From Polynucleobacter corsicus (GTDB lineage: Bacteria > Pseudomonadota > Gammaproteobacteria > Burkholderiales > Burkholderiaceae), in assembly GCF_018688255.1 (NCBI RefSeq), contig NZ_CP061314.1:1922001-1986000 (forward strand): DNA of 64,000 nt, read 5' to 3'. This document shows, one piece after another, positions 17,564 through 26,819 of the stretch. The notes beneath the pieces are model-generated. The model made no database searches. It saw only the letters and a list, made by a program, of their open reading frames with translations, and had not been told where the DNA came from. Position 1 is the first letter of the stretch. The number at the start of each line of letters is the position of its first letter. The position numbers were made by a program, and so were the translations under genes.

Positions 17564-19076
17564 TTTGATCTTTGTTCGCTATGGCTTTTGGTTGAAAGGC
17601 TGGGCCGGTGCGATTCCACCAACCACCACCCAATGCTGCAAATAATGCCGCTGTATCTGAGAACCGGGTTGCTTGCGCAGAAACCGATTTGACTTTAGCA
17701 ATTTGATATTGATTTTGGTAATAGAGGACAGCCAAGTAGCTGGCAGTGCCTAGCTTGTATTGCTGTTGCACCAAATCTAAAGTTTCATAAGCGTAGCGTT
17801 CGGCATCCGATGCAGACTTTAATGCTTGAGCACCAGTTTCGAGAGCTCGTAAGGAATCAGCCACTTCTTGAAATGCTTTGAGCACAGTAGCTTGATATTG
17901 AAAAACTGCTTGTTCGTAATTAGCCATCGCACCACGGCGTTGAGCTAATAATTGCCCGCCCTGAAAGAGTGGCTGAAAGATACCGCCAGCAATAGACCAT
18001 AAAGTGGCATTGGGCCCAAACAGGGCTGCACTAGTTAATGCTGCCGATCCAATTGCGCCAGTGATATTAAATTGCGGCAATAAATTCGCAGTAGCAACAC
18101 CTACTAAAGCATTGGTGGCCTTAAGTTGCGCCTCTGCTGCACGCACGTCTGGTCGCTGACGTACTAAGCTCGATGGTACTGAGAGCGGCAGCTTCTCTGG
18201 CAAATGCAAAGACTTCAAGTCAAACTTGGTGATATTGGCATTACTAGGTAACTCGCCCACCAATACCGCTAACTGGTTGCGCGCAAATGAAAGATTGCGT
18301 TCATAAGTAAATAAATCGACTTGTGAGTTAGAAACCAAAGTTCTTTGTGAGGTCACATCCACTCGAGAAACTGTACCAATTACTAATTGCTTTTCTGTCA
18401 CCTCAGCTAAATTCGTTTGCGCCTTCAGAATTTCTTCAGTAGCCTGCATCTGTGCACGCAAAGCCGCTTCTCGTACCGCACCGGTAACGATATTGGCCGT
18501 CAAAGAAAGATAGGCGCCTTCTAGCTGAAACTGCGCAATTTCCTCTTTTGCTCTAGCGCTTTCAACTGCTCGGCGTGCACCACCAAAGACGTCGAGCTTA
18601 TAGGTGACATTTACAGAGGCGTTGTAGAGGTTGTAAGTGTCAGACCCGAAAGGCAAGCCATAAATTGCAGCAGGTTGTAACTGCCGTGTGGCACCACCAT
18701 TTAAACCAACGGCTGGGAAATACTGTCCACCAATTTGTGCGTTGACATTTTCTTGGCTCGCACGAAGCGCAGCATCAGCCGCACCTAAATTAGGGTTTTG
18801 CTGAAGAGCCTTTTTAATGAGGGCATCTAATTCAGGGGACTTAAATAACTCCCACCACTGAGCCTCAATATCTGCGCCTTCAATAAATTCTTGCGCTGCG
18901 CCCCCTGGAACTCCTGGTGCCGTAGCTAGCGTCTGAGAAAGGGTAGTTTCGGTATATCTGGATGTATTCGGAGCTTCAGGTTGTTTGAAGTCTGGGCCTA
19001 CCGCGCATGCAGAAAGAAATCCCGCAAAAATAAGCGGAAGCGAACGCAAGCAAGAGAATTCTTTGAAGCCGAACAT
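17541..19076 (-). CDS. RND efflux outer-membrane lipoprotein (NodT/OprM family)
   Basis: TolC-like outer-membrane channel, 511 residues from ATG 19076. Signal and lipobox FAGFLSAC sit just after the start, followed by the family hallmark AVGPDFKQPE, then two repeated helical domains. The open frame extends 39 codons further to 19193, but those residues are cysteine-rich, unlike the family and upstream of the lipoprotein signal, so I reject them. It is first in the operon OMF-adaptor-pump; its stop overlaps the adaptor start. No local regulator gene is present. Confidence 0.9.
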   Translation of the reverse strand: MFGFKEFSCLRSLPLIFAGFLSACAVGPDFKQPEAPNTSRYTETTLSQTLATAPGVPGGAAQEFIEGADIEAQWWELFKSPELDALIKKALQQNPNLGAADAALRASQENVNAQIGGQYFPAVGLNGGATRQLQPAAIYGLPFGSDTYNLYNASVNVTYKLDVFGGARRAVESARAKEEIAQFQLEGAYLSLTANIVTGAVREAALRAQMQATEEILKAQTNLAEVTEKQLVIGTVSRVDVTSQRTLVSNSQVDLFTYERNLSFARNQLAVLVGELPSNANITKFDLKSLHLPEKLPLSVPSSLVRQRPDVRAAEAQLKATNALVGVATANLLPQFNITGAIGSAALTSAALFGPNATLWSIAGGIFQPLFQGGQLLAQRRGAMANYEQAVFQYQATVLKAFQEVADSLRALETGAQALKSASDAERYAYETLDLVQQQYKLGTASYLAVLYYQNQYQIAKVKSVSAQATRFSDTAALFAALGGGWWNRTGPAFQPKAIANKDQNETSGNN

Positions 19077-19221
19077 GAACTGTGACAAACATCCTTTTCT
19101 ATAGCAGATATTTGAACACACTTTTCTAAACGAGTCTGTGTAACACCTTGATTTAAATAATAAATTTTGTGCACAGCTAAATACAGAAGTCAAACAGATT
19201 TTTTATACCCCCGGCATCTTT

Positions 19222-20085
19222 TTAGTGGGCAATTCTTCCAAAGCTTCCGTTATTGAAATCCTGCATTGCCTGAGCTATCTCTTCTTTGGTATTCATAACA
19301 AATGGTCCATAGCCAACGATAGGTTCATCAATAGGTTCGCCGCTCAGTAGCAGGGCAATAGAGTCTTCCAGCACATTCACCTGAATATCCTGACCTTGGT
19401 TGCTAAACATCAACATCTGAGCATCCTTGGCTACTACCCCCTCACCCGCTTCAATAGCACCCTTAAGTACGACTAGAGATGCATTCCAACCCTCAGGCAC
19501 TGGAATACTTGTGGAACCCTTCCTCAACTTCAGATCAATCACCTGCAGAGGGGTGAATGTACGAGCAGGGCCTTGATTGCCATCTAACTCTCCAGCGATG
19601 ATGCGGGCTTGCCCAGAACCATCCTTCAAGTCAATCGTAGGAATCTGTTTATCCAAAATGGCCTGATAGCCTGGCTTGGTCATCTTCAGCTTTGCCGGTA
19701 GATTGACCCACAACTGCACCATGTTCAGAGTGCCGCCGTTTTTGGCAAAGCCCTCAGAATGAAACTCTTCATGCAAGATGCCAGAGCCGGCAGTCATCCA
19801 CTGCACATCGCCAGGGCCAATGATGCCGCCCTGACCAGTGGAATCTTTATGCGCCACTTCGCCCTCATAAACGATTGTGACAGTTTCAAAACCACGATGA
19901 GGGTGCGAGCCTACCCCCTTACGTTCAGTGGTTGAGAGAAACTCTGCTGGACCCGCATAGTCCAGCATCAAGAATGGGCTCATCTGCTTTCCCAGATCTT
20001 GATAAAAGAACAAGGTACGCACAGGGAAGCCATCGCCAACCCAGTGACCCTGATCATTGCCTTGAATGCCGATTACTTTTTTCAT
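19222..20085 (-). CDS. Pirin family protein
   Basis: Bicupin of the pirin family, 287 residues from ATG 20085. N-terminal metal-binding cupin residues are in HPHRGFETVTIVYEGEV and LHEEFHSE, with the family motif GDVQWMTAGSGILHEE. Some bacterial pirins are quercetin dioxygenases; others are regulators. The frame extends to 20142 inside glmS, but the start 11 bases after the glmS stop is family-like (MKKVIGIQG) and has AAGAG upstream. Last gene of the glmU-glmS run. Confidence 0.87.
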   Translation of the reverse strand: MKKVIGIQGNDQGHWVGDGFPVRTLFFYQDLGKQMSPFLMLDYAGPAEFLSTTERKGVGSHPHRGFETVTIVYEGEVAHKDSTGQGGIIGPGDVQWMTAGSGILHEEFHSEGFAKNGGTLNMVQLWVNLPAKLKMTKPGYQAILDKQIPTIDLKDGSGQARIIAGELDGNQGPARTFTPLQVIDLKLRKGSTSIPVPEGWNASLVVLKGAIEAGEGVVAKDAQMLMFSNQGQDIQVNVLEDSIALLLSGEPIDEPIVGYGPFVMNTKEEIAQAMQDFNNGSFGRIAH

Positions 20086-20095
20086 ACTCTTGGGA

Positions 20096-21928
20096 TTACT
20101 CCACCGTAACGCTCTTTGCGAGGTTGCGTGGCTTGTCGACATCGGTGCCTAGGGCACAAGCGGTGTGGTACGCCAGGAGTTGAAGCGGAACTACATGCAA
20201 GATTGGTGAGAGATTGCCGTAGTGCTCAGGCAAACGAATCACATTGATACCTTCACTACTAGTGATCTCGGTATCTTGATCAGCAAAGACATAGAGCTTG
20301 CCACCACGGGCTTTGACCTCTTGCATATTGGACTTGAGCTTTTCCAACAAGTCGTCTTTAGGGGCTACAGTAACCACTGGCATCTTGTCAGTAACTAGCG
20401 CTAAGGGTCCATGCTTTAACTCGCCTGCTGGATAGGCTTCAGCATGAATATATGAAATCTCTTTTAACTTGAGAGCGCCCTCAAGAGCAATCGGATAGTG
20501 CATACCCCGCCCCAGGAATAAAGCGTTTTCACATTTAGCAAATGCTGCACTCCAAGCAATGATCTGAGGCTCAAGTGCTAGGACCGCATGCAAAGCTTTT
20601 GGTAAATGGCGCAAGTCACGTAAGAGCTCTTTCTCTCGTTCGGGACTTACTTTTCCTGCACGCTTAGCCAATGAAACAGCCAATAGATAAAGAGCAACTA
20701 GCTGAGTTGTAAATGCTTTAGTAGAAGCTACGCCAATCTCAGTGCCAGCCTTGGTTAAGAAATTCCAATTGGTTTCACGAACCATAGCACTAGAGGCCAC
20801 GTTACAAATCGCGAGAGTGTATTGATGCCCCAGCGCTTGCGCATGACGTAATGCCGCCAAGGTATCGGCAGTCTCACCAGACTGGGAGACCACCACAATT
20901 AATGTATTGGGATTGGGTACGGTTGTGCGATAGCGATATTCACTGGCGATCTCCACTTGCGTCGGAATGCCTGCCAAGTCCTCGAGCCAATATTTAGCAA
21001 CACAGGCAGAGTAGTAGCTGGTGCCGCAAGCTAAGATCAAAATTTGATCAAACTTTTTCCACTGCTCGGGATCAGCATGAAAGAGTTCTGGACCAAAGCT
21101 AGCGATATTGGCAAGTGTGTCACCAATAGCTCTGGGCTGCTCGAAGATCTCTTTTTGCATGTAGTGCTGATATGGTCCCAGATCCACAGAGTCAGCCTGA
21201 GCAGGCATCAGCTTTTGCTCTCGCTGCACTGTCTTTCCTACCTGATCAATGATCTCAACGCTCTCTGCCTTGAGAACCGCAACATCGCCCTCTTCCAAAT
21301 ACATCATGGATTGCGCACGACCAGCAAGCGCTAAAGCATCAGAAGCGAGGAAGTGTTCATTATCGCCAAGAGCTACAACTAAAGGTGAACCTACTCGCGC
21401 CCCCACCAAAACATCTGGACGATCTTGTGCGATCACGCCGATCGCATAAGCACCATGAAGTCTTGGTAATACAGATCGGACTGAAGCGACTAAATCTATC
21501 TGCTTACTGGACACATAAGCTTGATGAATTAAATGCGCAATGACTTCAGTATCCGTTTCTGAAGTAAATACATAACCTGCTGATTTCAGCTCAGTGCGCA
21601 ATGATTCGTAGTTTTCAATAATACCGTTATGAACAACCGCAATCAAACCCCCAGAGATATGGGGGTGGGCATTTTGTGTATCGGGCTTACCGTGCGTTGC
21701 CCAGCGAGTATGCGCAATACCTAGGGTGCCATGAAATTCTTTGCCCTGCTCCGCCAACTCAGAGACACGAGCGGTAGTGCGAGCACGCTCAATTGGATGC
21801 TTGGCATCATCACCATTAATTACAGCAAAGCCACAAGAATCATAGCCGCGGTACTCAAGGCGACGTAGGCCTTCAATTAAGACTTCAACAATATTCTGAT
21901 GTGATGCTGCGCCAACAATTCCGCACAT
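20096..21928 (-). CDS. glmS: Glucosamine-fructose-6-phosphate aminotransferase
   Basis: Makes glucosamine-6-phosphate from fructose-6-phosphate and glutamine, the entry into UDP-GlcNAc. 610 residues, full length: N-terminal Ntn glutaminase with catalytic Cys2 (MCGIVGA), then two SIS domains (LACGTSYYSA, SQSGETADTLAAL) and the conserved C-terminal KPRNLAKSVTVE. Start and glmU stop share one base (TAATG), so the next step of the pathway is encoded in the same transcript. No glmS ribozyme is possible in this arrangement. Confidence 0.97.
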   Translation of the reverse strand: MCGIVGAASHQNIVEVLIEGLRRLEYRGYDSCGFAVINGDDAKHPIERARTTARVSELAEQGKEFHGTLGIAHTRWATHGKPDTQNAHPHISGGLIAVVHNGIIENYESLRTELKSAGYVFTSETDTEVIAHLIHQAYVSSKQIDLVASVRSVLPRLHGAYAIGVIAQDRPDVLVGARVGSPLVVALGDNEHFLASDALALAGRAQSMMYLEEGDVAVLKAESVEIIDQVGKTVQREQKLMPAQADSVDLGPYQHYMQKEIFEQPRAIGDTLANIASFGPELFHADPEQWKKFDQILILACGTSYYSACVAKYWLEDLAGIPTQVEIASEYRYRTTVPNPNTLIVVVSQSGETADTLAALRHAQALGHQYTLAICNVASSAMVRETNWNFLTKAGTEIGVASTKAFTTQLVALYLLAVSLAKRAGKVSPEREKELLRDLRHLPKALHAVLALEPQIIAWSAAFAKCENALFLGRGMHYPIALEGALKLKEISYIHAEAYPAGELKHGPLALVTDKMPVVTVAPKDDLLEKLKSNMQEVKARGGKLYVFADQDTEITSSEGINVIRLPEHYGNLSPILHVVPLQLLAYHTACALGTDVDKPRNLAKSVTVE

Positions 21929-23403
21929 TATGTTTTAGCCTTCACGGATTTTTTTGAAGCTACTTTCTTTGCAGCTACTTTCTTTACCGCCGCATTCTTT
22001 TCCTTCTTTACTGGGCGCTGCCACTGTATAGAAAGTTGCTTGGCTCGTGACACGGTCAACTGATTTGGAGGTGCATCTTTAGTCAGAGTTGTGCCGGCAC
22101 CTAGGGTAGCTCCACGGCCTACGCGTACTGGAGCAACCAACTGAGTATCAGATCCAATGAAGACATCGTCCTCAATAATGGTTTGGTGTTTATTGACACC
22201 ATCGTAGTTGCAAGTAATCGTACCGGCACCGATATTCACTCTAGAGCCCACGATGGAATCGCCCACATAGGCCAAGTGATTGGCCTTGCTGTTTGCGGCA
22301 ATCTTGCTGTTCTTCACTTCGACAAAGTTGCCAATATGTACATCATTAGACAAATCCGCACCAGGACGCAAACGAGCATATGGCCCGATTAGTGAATTTG
22401 CCCCAACCTGTGCACCATCGATATGGCTGTAGGGATGAATCGTGACATTCTTGCCAATCACGCTATTACGCACAATGCAATACGGACCAACTTTTGTACC
22501 CGCAGCCAAAGTGACGCAACCCTCAAATACACAGCCGACATCAATAAAGACATCCGTGCCGCACTCTAGCGTTCCACGAATATCAATCCTCGCTGGATCA
22601 GCCAAAGAAACACCGGCATCCATTAATACATTTGCTTGATTGAGTTGATGTACTCGCTCTAATGCAGCCAACTGATCGCGACTATTCACACCCACGGTCT
22701 CATATTCAAAATCGGCCTGTGTAGTGCGAATAGGTACGCCATCTGTGACTGCCATGGCAATCACATCAGTTAAATAGTATTCACCTTGGGCATTACTAGC
22801 ACGCAAAGACTTTAACCATTTCTTGAGTGAGTTTGTTGGCAGCACCATGATGCCGGTATTGATTTCTTGAAGACGTTTTTGCGCAGGTGTTGCATCTTTT
22901 TCTTCAACAATCTCTTTCACTGAACCATCGATATCCCGAACGATACGGCCATAGCCCGTTGGATTACTCAGATTTTGAGTGAGGAGCGCTAATGCAGAAT
23001 CTTGACCACGCATACCATCAGCCAATTTGGCTAATTTTGAGAGCGTCTTTTTACTTGTGAGTGGCACATCACCATACAGAACCAAGGTAGGCTCATTCAC
23101 ATCTAGCTTAGGCAAGGCTTGTAATAAAGCATGGCCCGTTCCTTTTTGCTCAGCTTGTAAGGCAGTAGCTACTTTGCTAAAACGAGAATCTTGCTCGCTA
23201 GCAGCTTGGAGGAATTGCTTTACATCGACAGCGCCATGGCCAACAACGACGATAGGGCCAGTTTTAGTGCTTTTACCTTGTAGGTCTAAAGCCGTATTCA
23301 AAACGTGCTGGAGAAGGGGTTTCCCGGCCAAGGTTTGAAGAACTTTGGGTAAGGCGGACTTCATCCGCTTTCCCTGCCCAGCAGCCAAAATAACGATATT
23401 CAT
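21928..23403 (-). CDS. glmU: Bifunctional GlmU (UDP-GlcNAc synthesis) with basic tail
   Basis: Acetylates glucosamine-1-phosphate and adds UMP. N-terminal uridyltransferase motif LAAGQGKRMKSALPKVLQ at about residues 6-23; C-terminal left-handed beta helix with hexapeptide repeats and NYDGVNKHQT. At 491 residues it exceeds the roughly 456 of E. coli; the extra 30 or so residues after the RPVKKE end are Lys/Ala repeats resembling histone H1-like tails. Overlaps ttcA by four bases and glmS by one. Confidence 0.96.
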   Translation of the reverse strand: MNIVILAAGQGKRMKSALPKVLQTLAGKPLLQHVLNTALDLQGKSTKTGPIVVVGHGAVDVKQFLQAASEQDSRFSKVATALQAEQKGTGHALLQALPKLDVNEPTLVLYGDVPLTSKKTLSKLAKLADGMRGQDSALALLTQNLSNPTGYGRIVRDIDGSVKEIVEEKDATPAQKRLQEINTGIMVLPTNSLKKWLKSLRASNAQGEYYLTDVIAMAVTDGVPIRTTQADFEYETVGVNSRDQLAALERVHQLNQANVLMDAGVSLADPARIDIRGTLECGTDVFIDVGCVFEGCVTLAAGTKVGPYCIVRNSVIGKNVTIHPYSHIDGAQVGANSLIGPYARLRPGADLSNDVHIGNFVEVKNSKIAANSKANHLAYVGDSIVGSRVNIGAGTITCNYDGVNKHQTIIEDDVFIGSDTQLVAPVRVGRGATLGAGTTLTKDAPPNQLTVSRAKQLSIQWQRPVKKEKNAAVKKVAAKKVASKKSVKAKT

Positions 23404-24308
23404 AAAAAGGGATTATAAGACCCCTGAATCAGGGTTCCACAGGCTATTTCATCGATTTCCGTCTCGTCAATTGCCTTGTCGCCAGCAGATCTTGCGGCAA
23501 TGCCTGACAGTTCTGTAGAAATCTCTAAATTCTTAAAGTCAAACGCTTCGCTATCCATCAAATGGGAAGGCACGATGTGGTGCATTGAGCGAAAGAGATT
23601 CTCAACGCGCCCAGGGTGCTTTTTCTCCCAATCGCGCAACATCTCTTTCATGGCGCCACGCTGTAGATTGGGCTGACTACCACACAGATTGCAAGGAATG
23701 ATCGGAAAGTGCATGTCTACCGCATAACGCTCAAGCAACTTTTCAGGAACGTAGGCTAGAGGGCGAATGACAATGTGCTTGCCGTCATCAGATCGTAACT
23801 TTGGCGGCATACCTTTAAGCTTGCCAGCAAAGAACATATTGAGCATTAATGTCTCTAAGATGTCATCACGATGGTGGCCTAAGGCAATCTTAGTAGCGCC
23901 TAACTCATCTGCCACACGATACAAAATGCCACGACGTAATCGAGAGCAAAGTCCACAAGTCGTTTTACCTTCTGGAATGACGCGTTTGACGATGCTATAG
24001 GTATCTTGATTTTCAATGTGATACTCGACACCCAAAGCTTTTAAATAATTCGGCAAAATCTCCGCCGGAAAACCTGGTTGCTTTTGATCTAAGTTGACAG
24101 CAATAATTTCAAAATTAATTGGGGCGCGCTCACGTAATTTCAACAGAATATCGAGCATGGCATAACTATCTTTGCCGCCCGATAAACATACCATCACTTT
24201 GTCGCCATCTTCGATCATGCCAAAATCGCCAATTGCTTGACCAACTAAACGGCATAGCTTTTTCTCAAGCTTGTTTTCTTCTAAGACGACTTTACGGATA
24301 TCACTCAT
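23400..24308 (-). CDS. ttcA: tRNA 2-thiocytidine(32) synthetase
   Basis: Thiolates cytidine 32 in certain tRNAs using ATP and an Fe-S cluster. 302 residues: PP-loop SGGKDS at 43-48, the CGLC pair at 118/121 and a further CNLC pair near 206, the arrangement of TtcA. Ends with an ATGA overlap into glmU. It follows folB closely on the same strand. Confidence 0.95.
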   Translation of the reverse strand: MSDIRKVVLEENKLEKKLCRLVGQAIGDFGMIEDGDKVMVCLSGGKDSYAMLDILLKLRERAPINFEIIAVNLDQKQPGFPAEILPNYLKALGVEYHIENQDTYSIVKRVIPEGKTTCGLCSRLRRGILYRVADELGATKIALGHHRDDILETLMLNMFFAGKLKGMPPKLRSDDGKHIVIRPLAYVPEKLLERYAVDMHFPIIPCNLCGSQPNLQRGAMKEMLRDWEKKHPGRVENLFRSMHHIVPSHLMDSEAFDFKNLEISTELSGIAARSAGDKAIDETEIDEIACGTLIQGSYNPFL

Positions 24309-24335
24309 AGCTGCTAAATTTTTTCTTTAATTTCT

Positions 24336-24731
24336 TTAAGCCTGCTTCATCCGAAACACCTCAACACCAACGGAGTGGCAATCAGGATAGACATCGGGCT
24401 TGGCCGTACTCACACGAGCAGCAAGGACCTTAGGGTGCAATAGCATTGCAGTCACAATGTCATCGCAAAAGGTTTCTTGTAAATGGATATGGCCCTGGGA
24501 AGACCGTGCCTTAATGGTTTCACGCATAAAGTCATAGTCCACCACCTCCTCCAATAGATCATGTGAAGGGGTATTCATATTCAGCGGAATATAGAGATCT
24601 ACATTCAAAATGACGCGCTGCTCACCCTTCTTCTCAAAATCATGGACGCCAATATTGATATAGATTTCATAGTCACGTAGAAATAAGCGACGGCAATCAG
24701 CAAGTGCTGGATTAGAAAGAATGGTGTTCAT
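24336..24731 (-). CDS. folB: Dihydroneopterin aldolase
   Basis: Folate-pathway enzyme cleaving dihydroneopterin to 6-hydroxymethyl-dihydropterin. 131 residues with the family layout: LFLRDYEIYINIGVHDFEKKGEQRVILNVDL near the N terminus, VVDYDFMRE, HIHLQETFCDDI and a C-terminal strand. It sits between a pteridine-reductase-like SDR and ttcA on the same strand, supporting a pterin role for that SDR. Confidence 0.92.
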   Translation of the reverse strand: MNTILSNPALADCRRLFLRDYEIYINIGVHDFEKKGEQRVILNVDLYIPLNMNTPSHDLLEEVVDYDFMRETIKARSSQGHIHLQETFCDDIVTAMLLHPKVLAARVSTAKPDVYPDCHSVGVEVFRMKQA

Positions 24732-24785
24732 AAATTGTGGATTGATTCTTTCTTTATTAACTATTTTTTATTCTGTATTCAATGC

Positions 24786-25601
24786 TTAATTAGTTTTAAA
24801 CATCACATCGCGTAATGATGGCAATAGATGCTGTCCGCCATCTACGTATAAGGTGGTGCCCGTGATCGCATTGGAGCTCGCTAAAAATACAGCTGCTTTT
24901 GCAATATCACTGGGTGTCGATGACCTTCCTAATGGGGTCATTTGGTGCGCCTCAGTAAAACCAGCTTCGGTTTGATCGCCCGAAGTCAGGGTAATACCAG
25001 GTGCTAGACCAATCATGCGTAAGTGCGGAGCAAAATCTACCGCCAGCACTTCAACTGAAGTGAGAAGTGCTGCCTTAGATAATGTGTAAGACAAATAATC
25101 TGGATTGAGATTAATTAATTTTTGATCGAGCAACTGAATTACAGAAGGAGTCAATAAATCACTACTGCTTACTTGCTTTGTCCGACTCTTTTGATATTCA
25201 AACATCAGCTGAGATAACAAGATTGGGGCAGCTAAATTAACCTGCATGTGGTCTTGCAAAATCTGACTACTGAGCGGAGTATCGGAATTGGCACGATCAT
25301 ATTCAAAGATCGAGGCGCTATTAACCAGGCATTGCAAGTTACTGAACTCAGCAAGCACTGCAGTAAATAGAGAATTGATTTCCGCCTCATTTGCGAGGTC
25401 CGCCCTGAATGCTACGGCCTTACGTCCTAACTGCTGAATTTCAGTCACGGTAACTTGATCCTCAGATGCCGACTGGCCATAATGAATTGCAATATCCCAG
25501 CCCTGACGAGCAAACTCCAAGGCAATTTCTCGACCAAGACGCTTGGCAGCGCCGGTCACTAAAACCGCTTTATTTTTCTGGGGTTGTGGGTTTGAACTCA
25601 A
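24786..25601 (-). CDS. SDR family, pteridine reductase / FolM-like
   Basis: 271-residue SDR. The cofactor motif is TGAAKRLGREIA with Arg, as in pteridine reductases and FolM, rather than the classical TGxxxGxG; catalytic pair is in YTLSKAA; C-terminal GTTLYVDGGQHL. Adjacent to folB, which supports reduction of dihydropterins or dihydrofolate. The start is TTG at 25601 with AGG just upstream. Only 30 bases separate it from the divergent methyltransferase gene. Exact substrate is inferred, not shown. Confidence 0.8.
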   Translation of the reverse strand: MSSNPQPQKNKAVLVTGAAKRLGREIALEFARQGWDIAIHYGQSASEDQVTVTEIQQLGRKAVAFRADLANEAEINSLFTAVLAEFSNLQCLVNSASIFEYDRANSDTPLSSQILQDHMQVNLAAPILLSQLMFEYQKSRTKQVSSSDLLTPSVIQLLDQKLINLNPDYLSYTLSKAALLTSVEVLAVDFAPHLRMIGLAPGITLTSGDQTEAGFTEAHQMTPLGRSSTPSDIAKAAVFLASSNAITGTTLYVDGGQHLLPSLRDVMFKTN

Positions 25602-25631
25602 GTTACCTAAATTCTCTTAGACTAGCGAGCT

Positions 25632-26819
25632 ATGGATATTACCTTGACCAGCCTTGAAACGGCTCATACCGAGCTTCTTAGCCAGAAAATAATGGCAGAA
25701 ATCGCCTCAAACGGCGGCCAGATACCCTTTTCAAGATATATGGAAATGGCCCTCTATGAGCCAGGAATGGGCTATTACAGTGCTGGGGCTCATAAATTAG
25801 GTACTGGAGGTGATTTCACGACCGCGCCTGAGCTCTCCCCCTTATTTGGCGCGGCTATTGTAGAAACGCTTTTACCCATTCTGGAAGGTCTTCAAACTCA
25901 AGGGCTCCCCACCCAGATTATGGAATTTGGTGCCGGTACGGGCAAGTTAGCCGAATCCATTCTCAACCGTCTGCACGAGCTTGATTTCACCCTGGATCAC
26001 TACGACATCATCGAGATCTCACCCGACCTAGCTCAAAGGCAAGAAGAGCGACTTCAACAGCTCTCGAAGAAACTCAATCTATCTACTCAATGCCGTTGGC
26101 TCAGCTCCTTGCCCAAGGGCTTCAAAGGCATTATGTTGGCCAACGAAGTCATTGATGCCATTCCTTGCGATACCATCATTTTTCAAAATGGCTTCTGGTA
26201 TTGGCAAGGTGCCTCAGTTGTTGATGGCAAACTTACTTGGTCAATAGGAAAGCCGGTTGAACAGTCGCTACTTCCAGAAGCATTACTGAATGGAAATTTT
26301 TCTGAAGGCTATGTCACTGAGTTACATGCACCAGCAAATGCCTGGATGCGGCAGGTTGCCGATCATCTCGATACCGGACTCTTTCTTACTTTTGATTACG
26401 GATTTCCTGAGAGTGAGTACTATCACGCTCAACGTCTCGAGGGAACCTTAATGGCGCACCATCGCCATCATGCAATTCAAGATCCGTTTTATCTTCCAGG
26501 ATTATGTGATGTGACTACCCACGTAGAGTGGTCACAAATTGCGCGTAGTGCGCTAGAGGCAGAAGTGGATGATGTTTATCTTAGCAATCAAGCAAGTTAC
26601 TTGCTTGATGCGGGTATTGGCGATATCGCATTAGAGATTGGCGACCCCAGCAGTCCAGAAACTTTTTTACCCATTTCAAACTCTCTGCAAAAACTATTAT
26701 CTGAAGCGGAGATGGGTGAACTCTTTAAGGTCTTCGCATTCTCAAAGAAACTGTCCGACATATTGCCAGAACATGCATTAGAAGACTTGCCTGGCCTGCG
26801 AGGCAGAAACCGACTTTAA
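25632..26819 (+). CDS. Class I SAM-dependent methyltransferase, MidA/NDUFAF7 family
   Basis: 395 residues of the family that includes mitochondrial MidA/NDUFAF7, an arginine methyltransferase for complex I assembly. Seen: IPFSRYMEMALYEPGMGYYSAG, GTGGDFTTAPELSPLFG, the SAM motif MEFGAGTGKLAESIL and the LANEVIDAIPCD segment. The bacterial role is not established. Its stop codon overlaps that of the converging cca gene. Interestingly an NDUFA9-like gene lies just beyond cca. Confidence 0.86.
   Translation: MDITLTSLETAHTELLSQKIMAEIASNGGQIPFSRYMEMALYEPGMGYYSAGAHKLGTGGDFTTAPELSPLFGAAIVETLLPILEGLQTQGLPTQIMEFGAGTGKLAESILNRLHELDFTLDHYDIIEISPDLAQRQEERLQQLSKKLNLSTQCRWLSSLPKGFKGIMLANEVIDAIPCDTIIFQNGFWYWQGASVVDGKLTWSIGKPVEQSLLPEALLNGNFSEGYVTELHAPANAWMRQVADHLDTGLFLTFDYGFPESEYYHAQRLEGTLMAHHRHHAIQDPFYLPGLCDVTTHVEWSQIARSALEAEVDDVYLSNQASYLLDAGIGDIALEIGDPSSPETFLPISNSLQKLLSEAEMGELFKVFAFSKKLSDILPEHALEDLPGLRGRNRL

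Noticed and set aside
19077..19193. 39-residue extension of the outer-membrane efflux lipoprotein
   Set aside because: Cysteine-rich and placed ahead of a complete lipoprotein signal, which must be near the N terminus.
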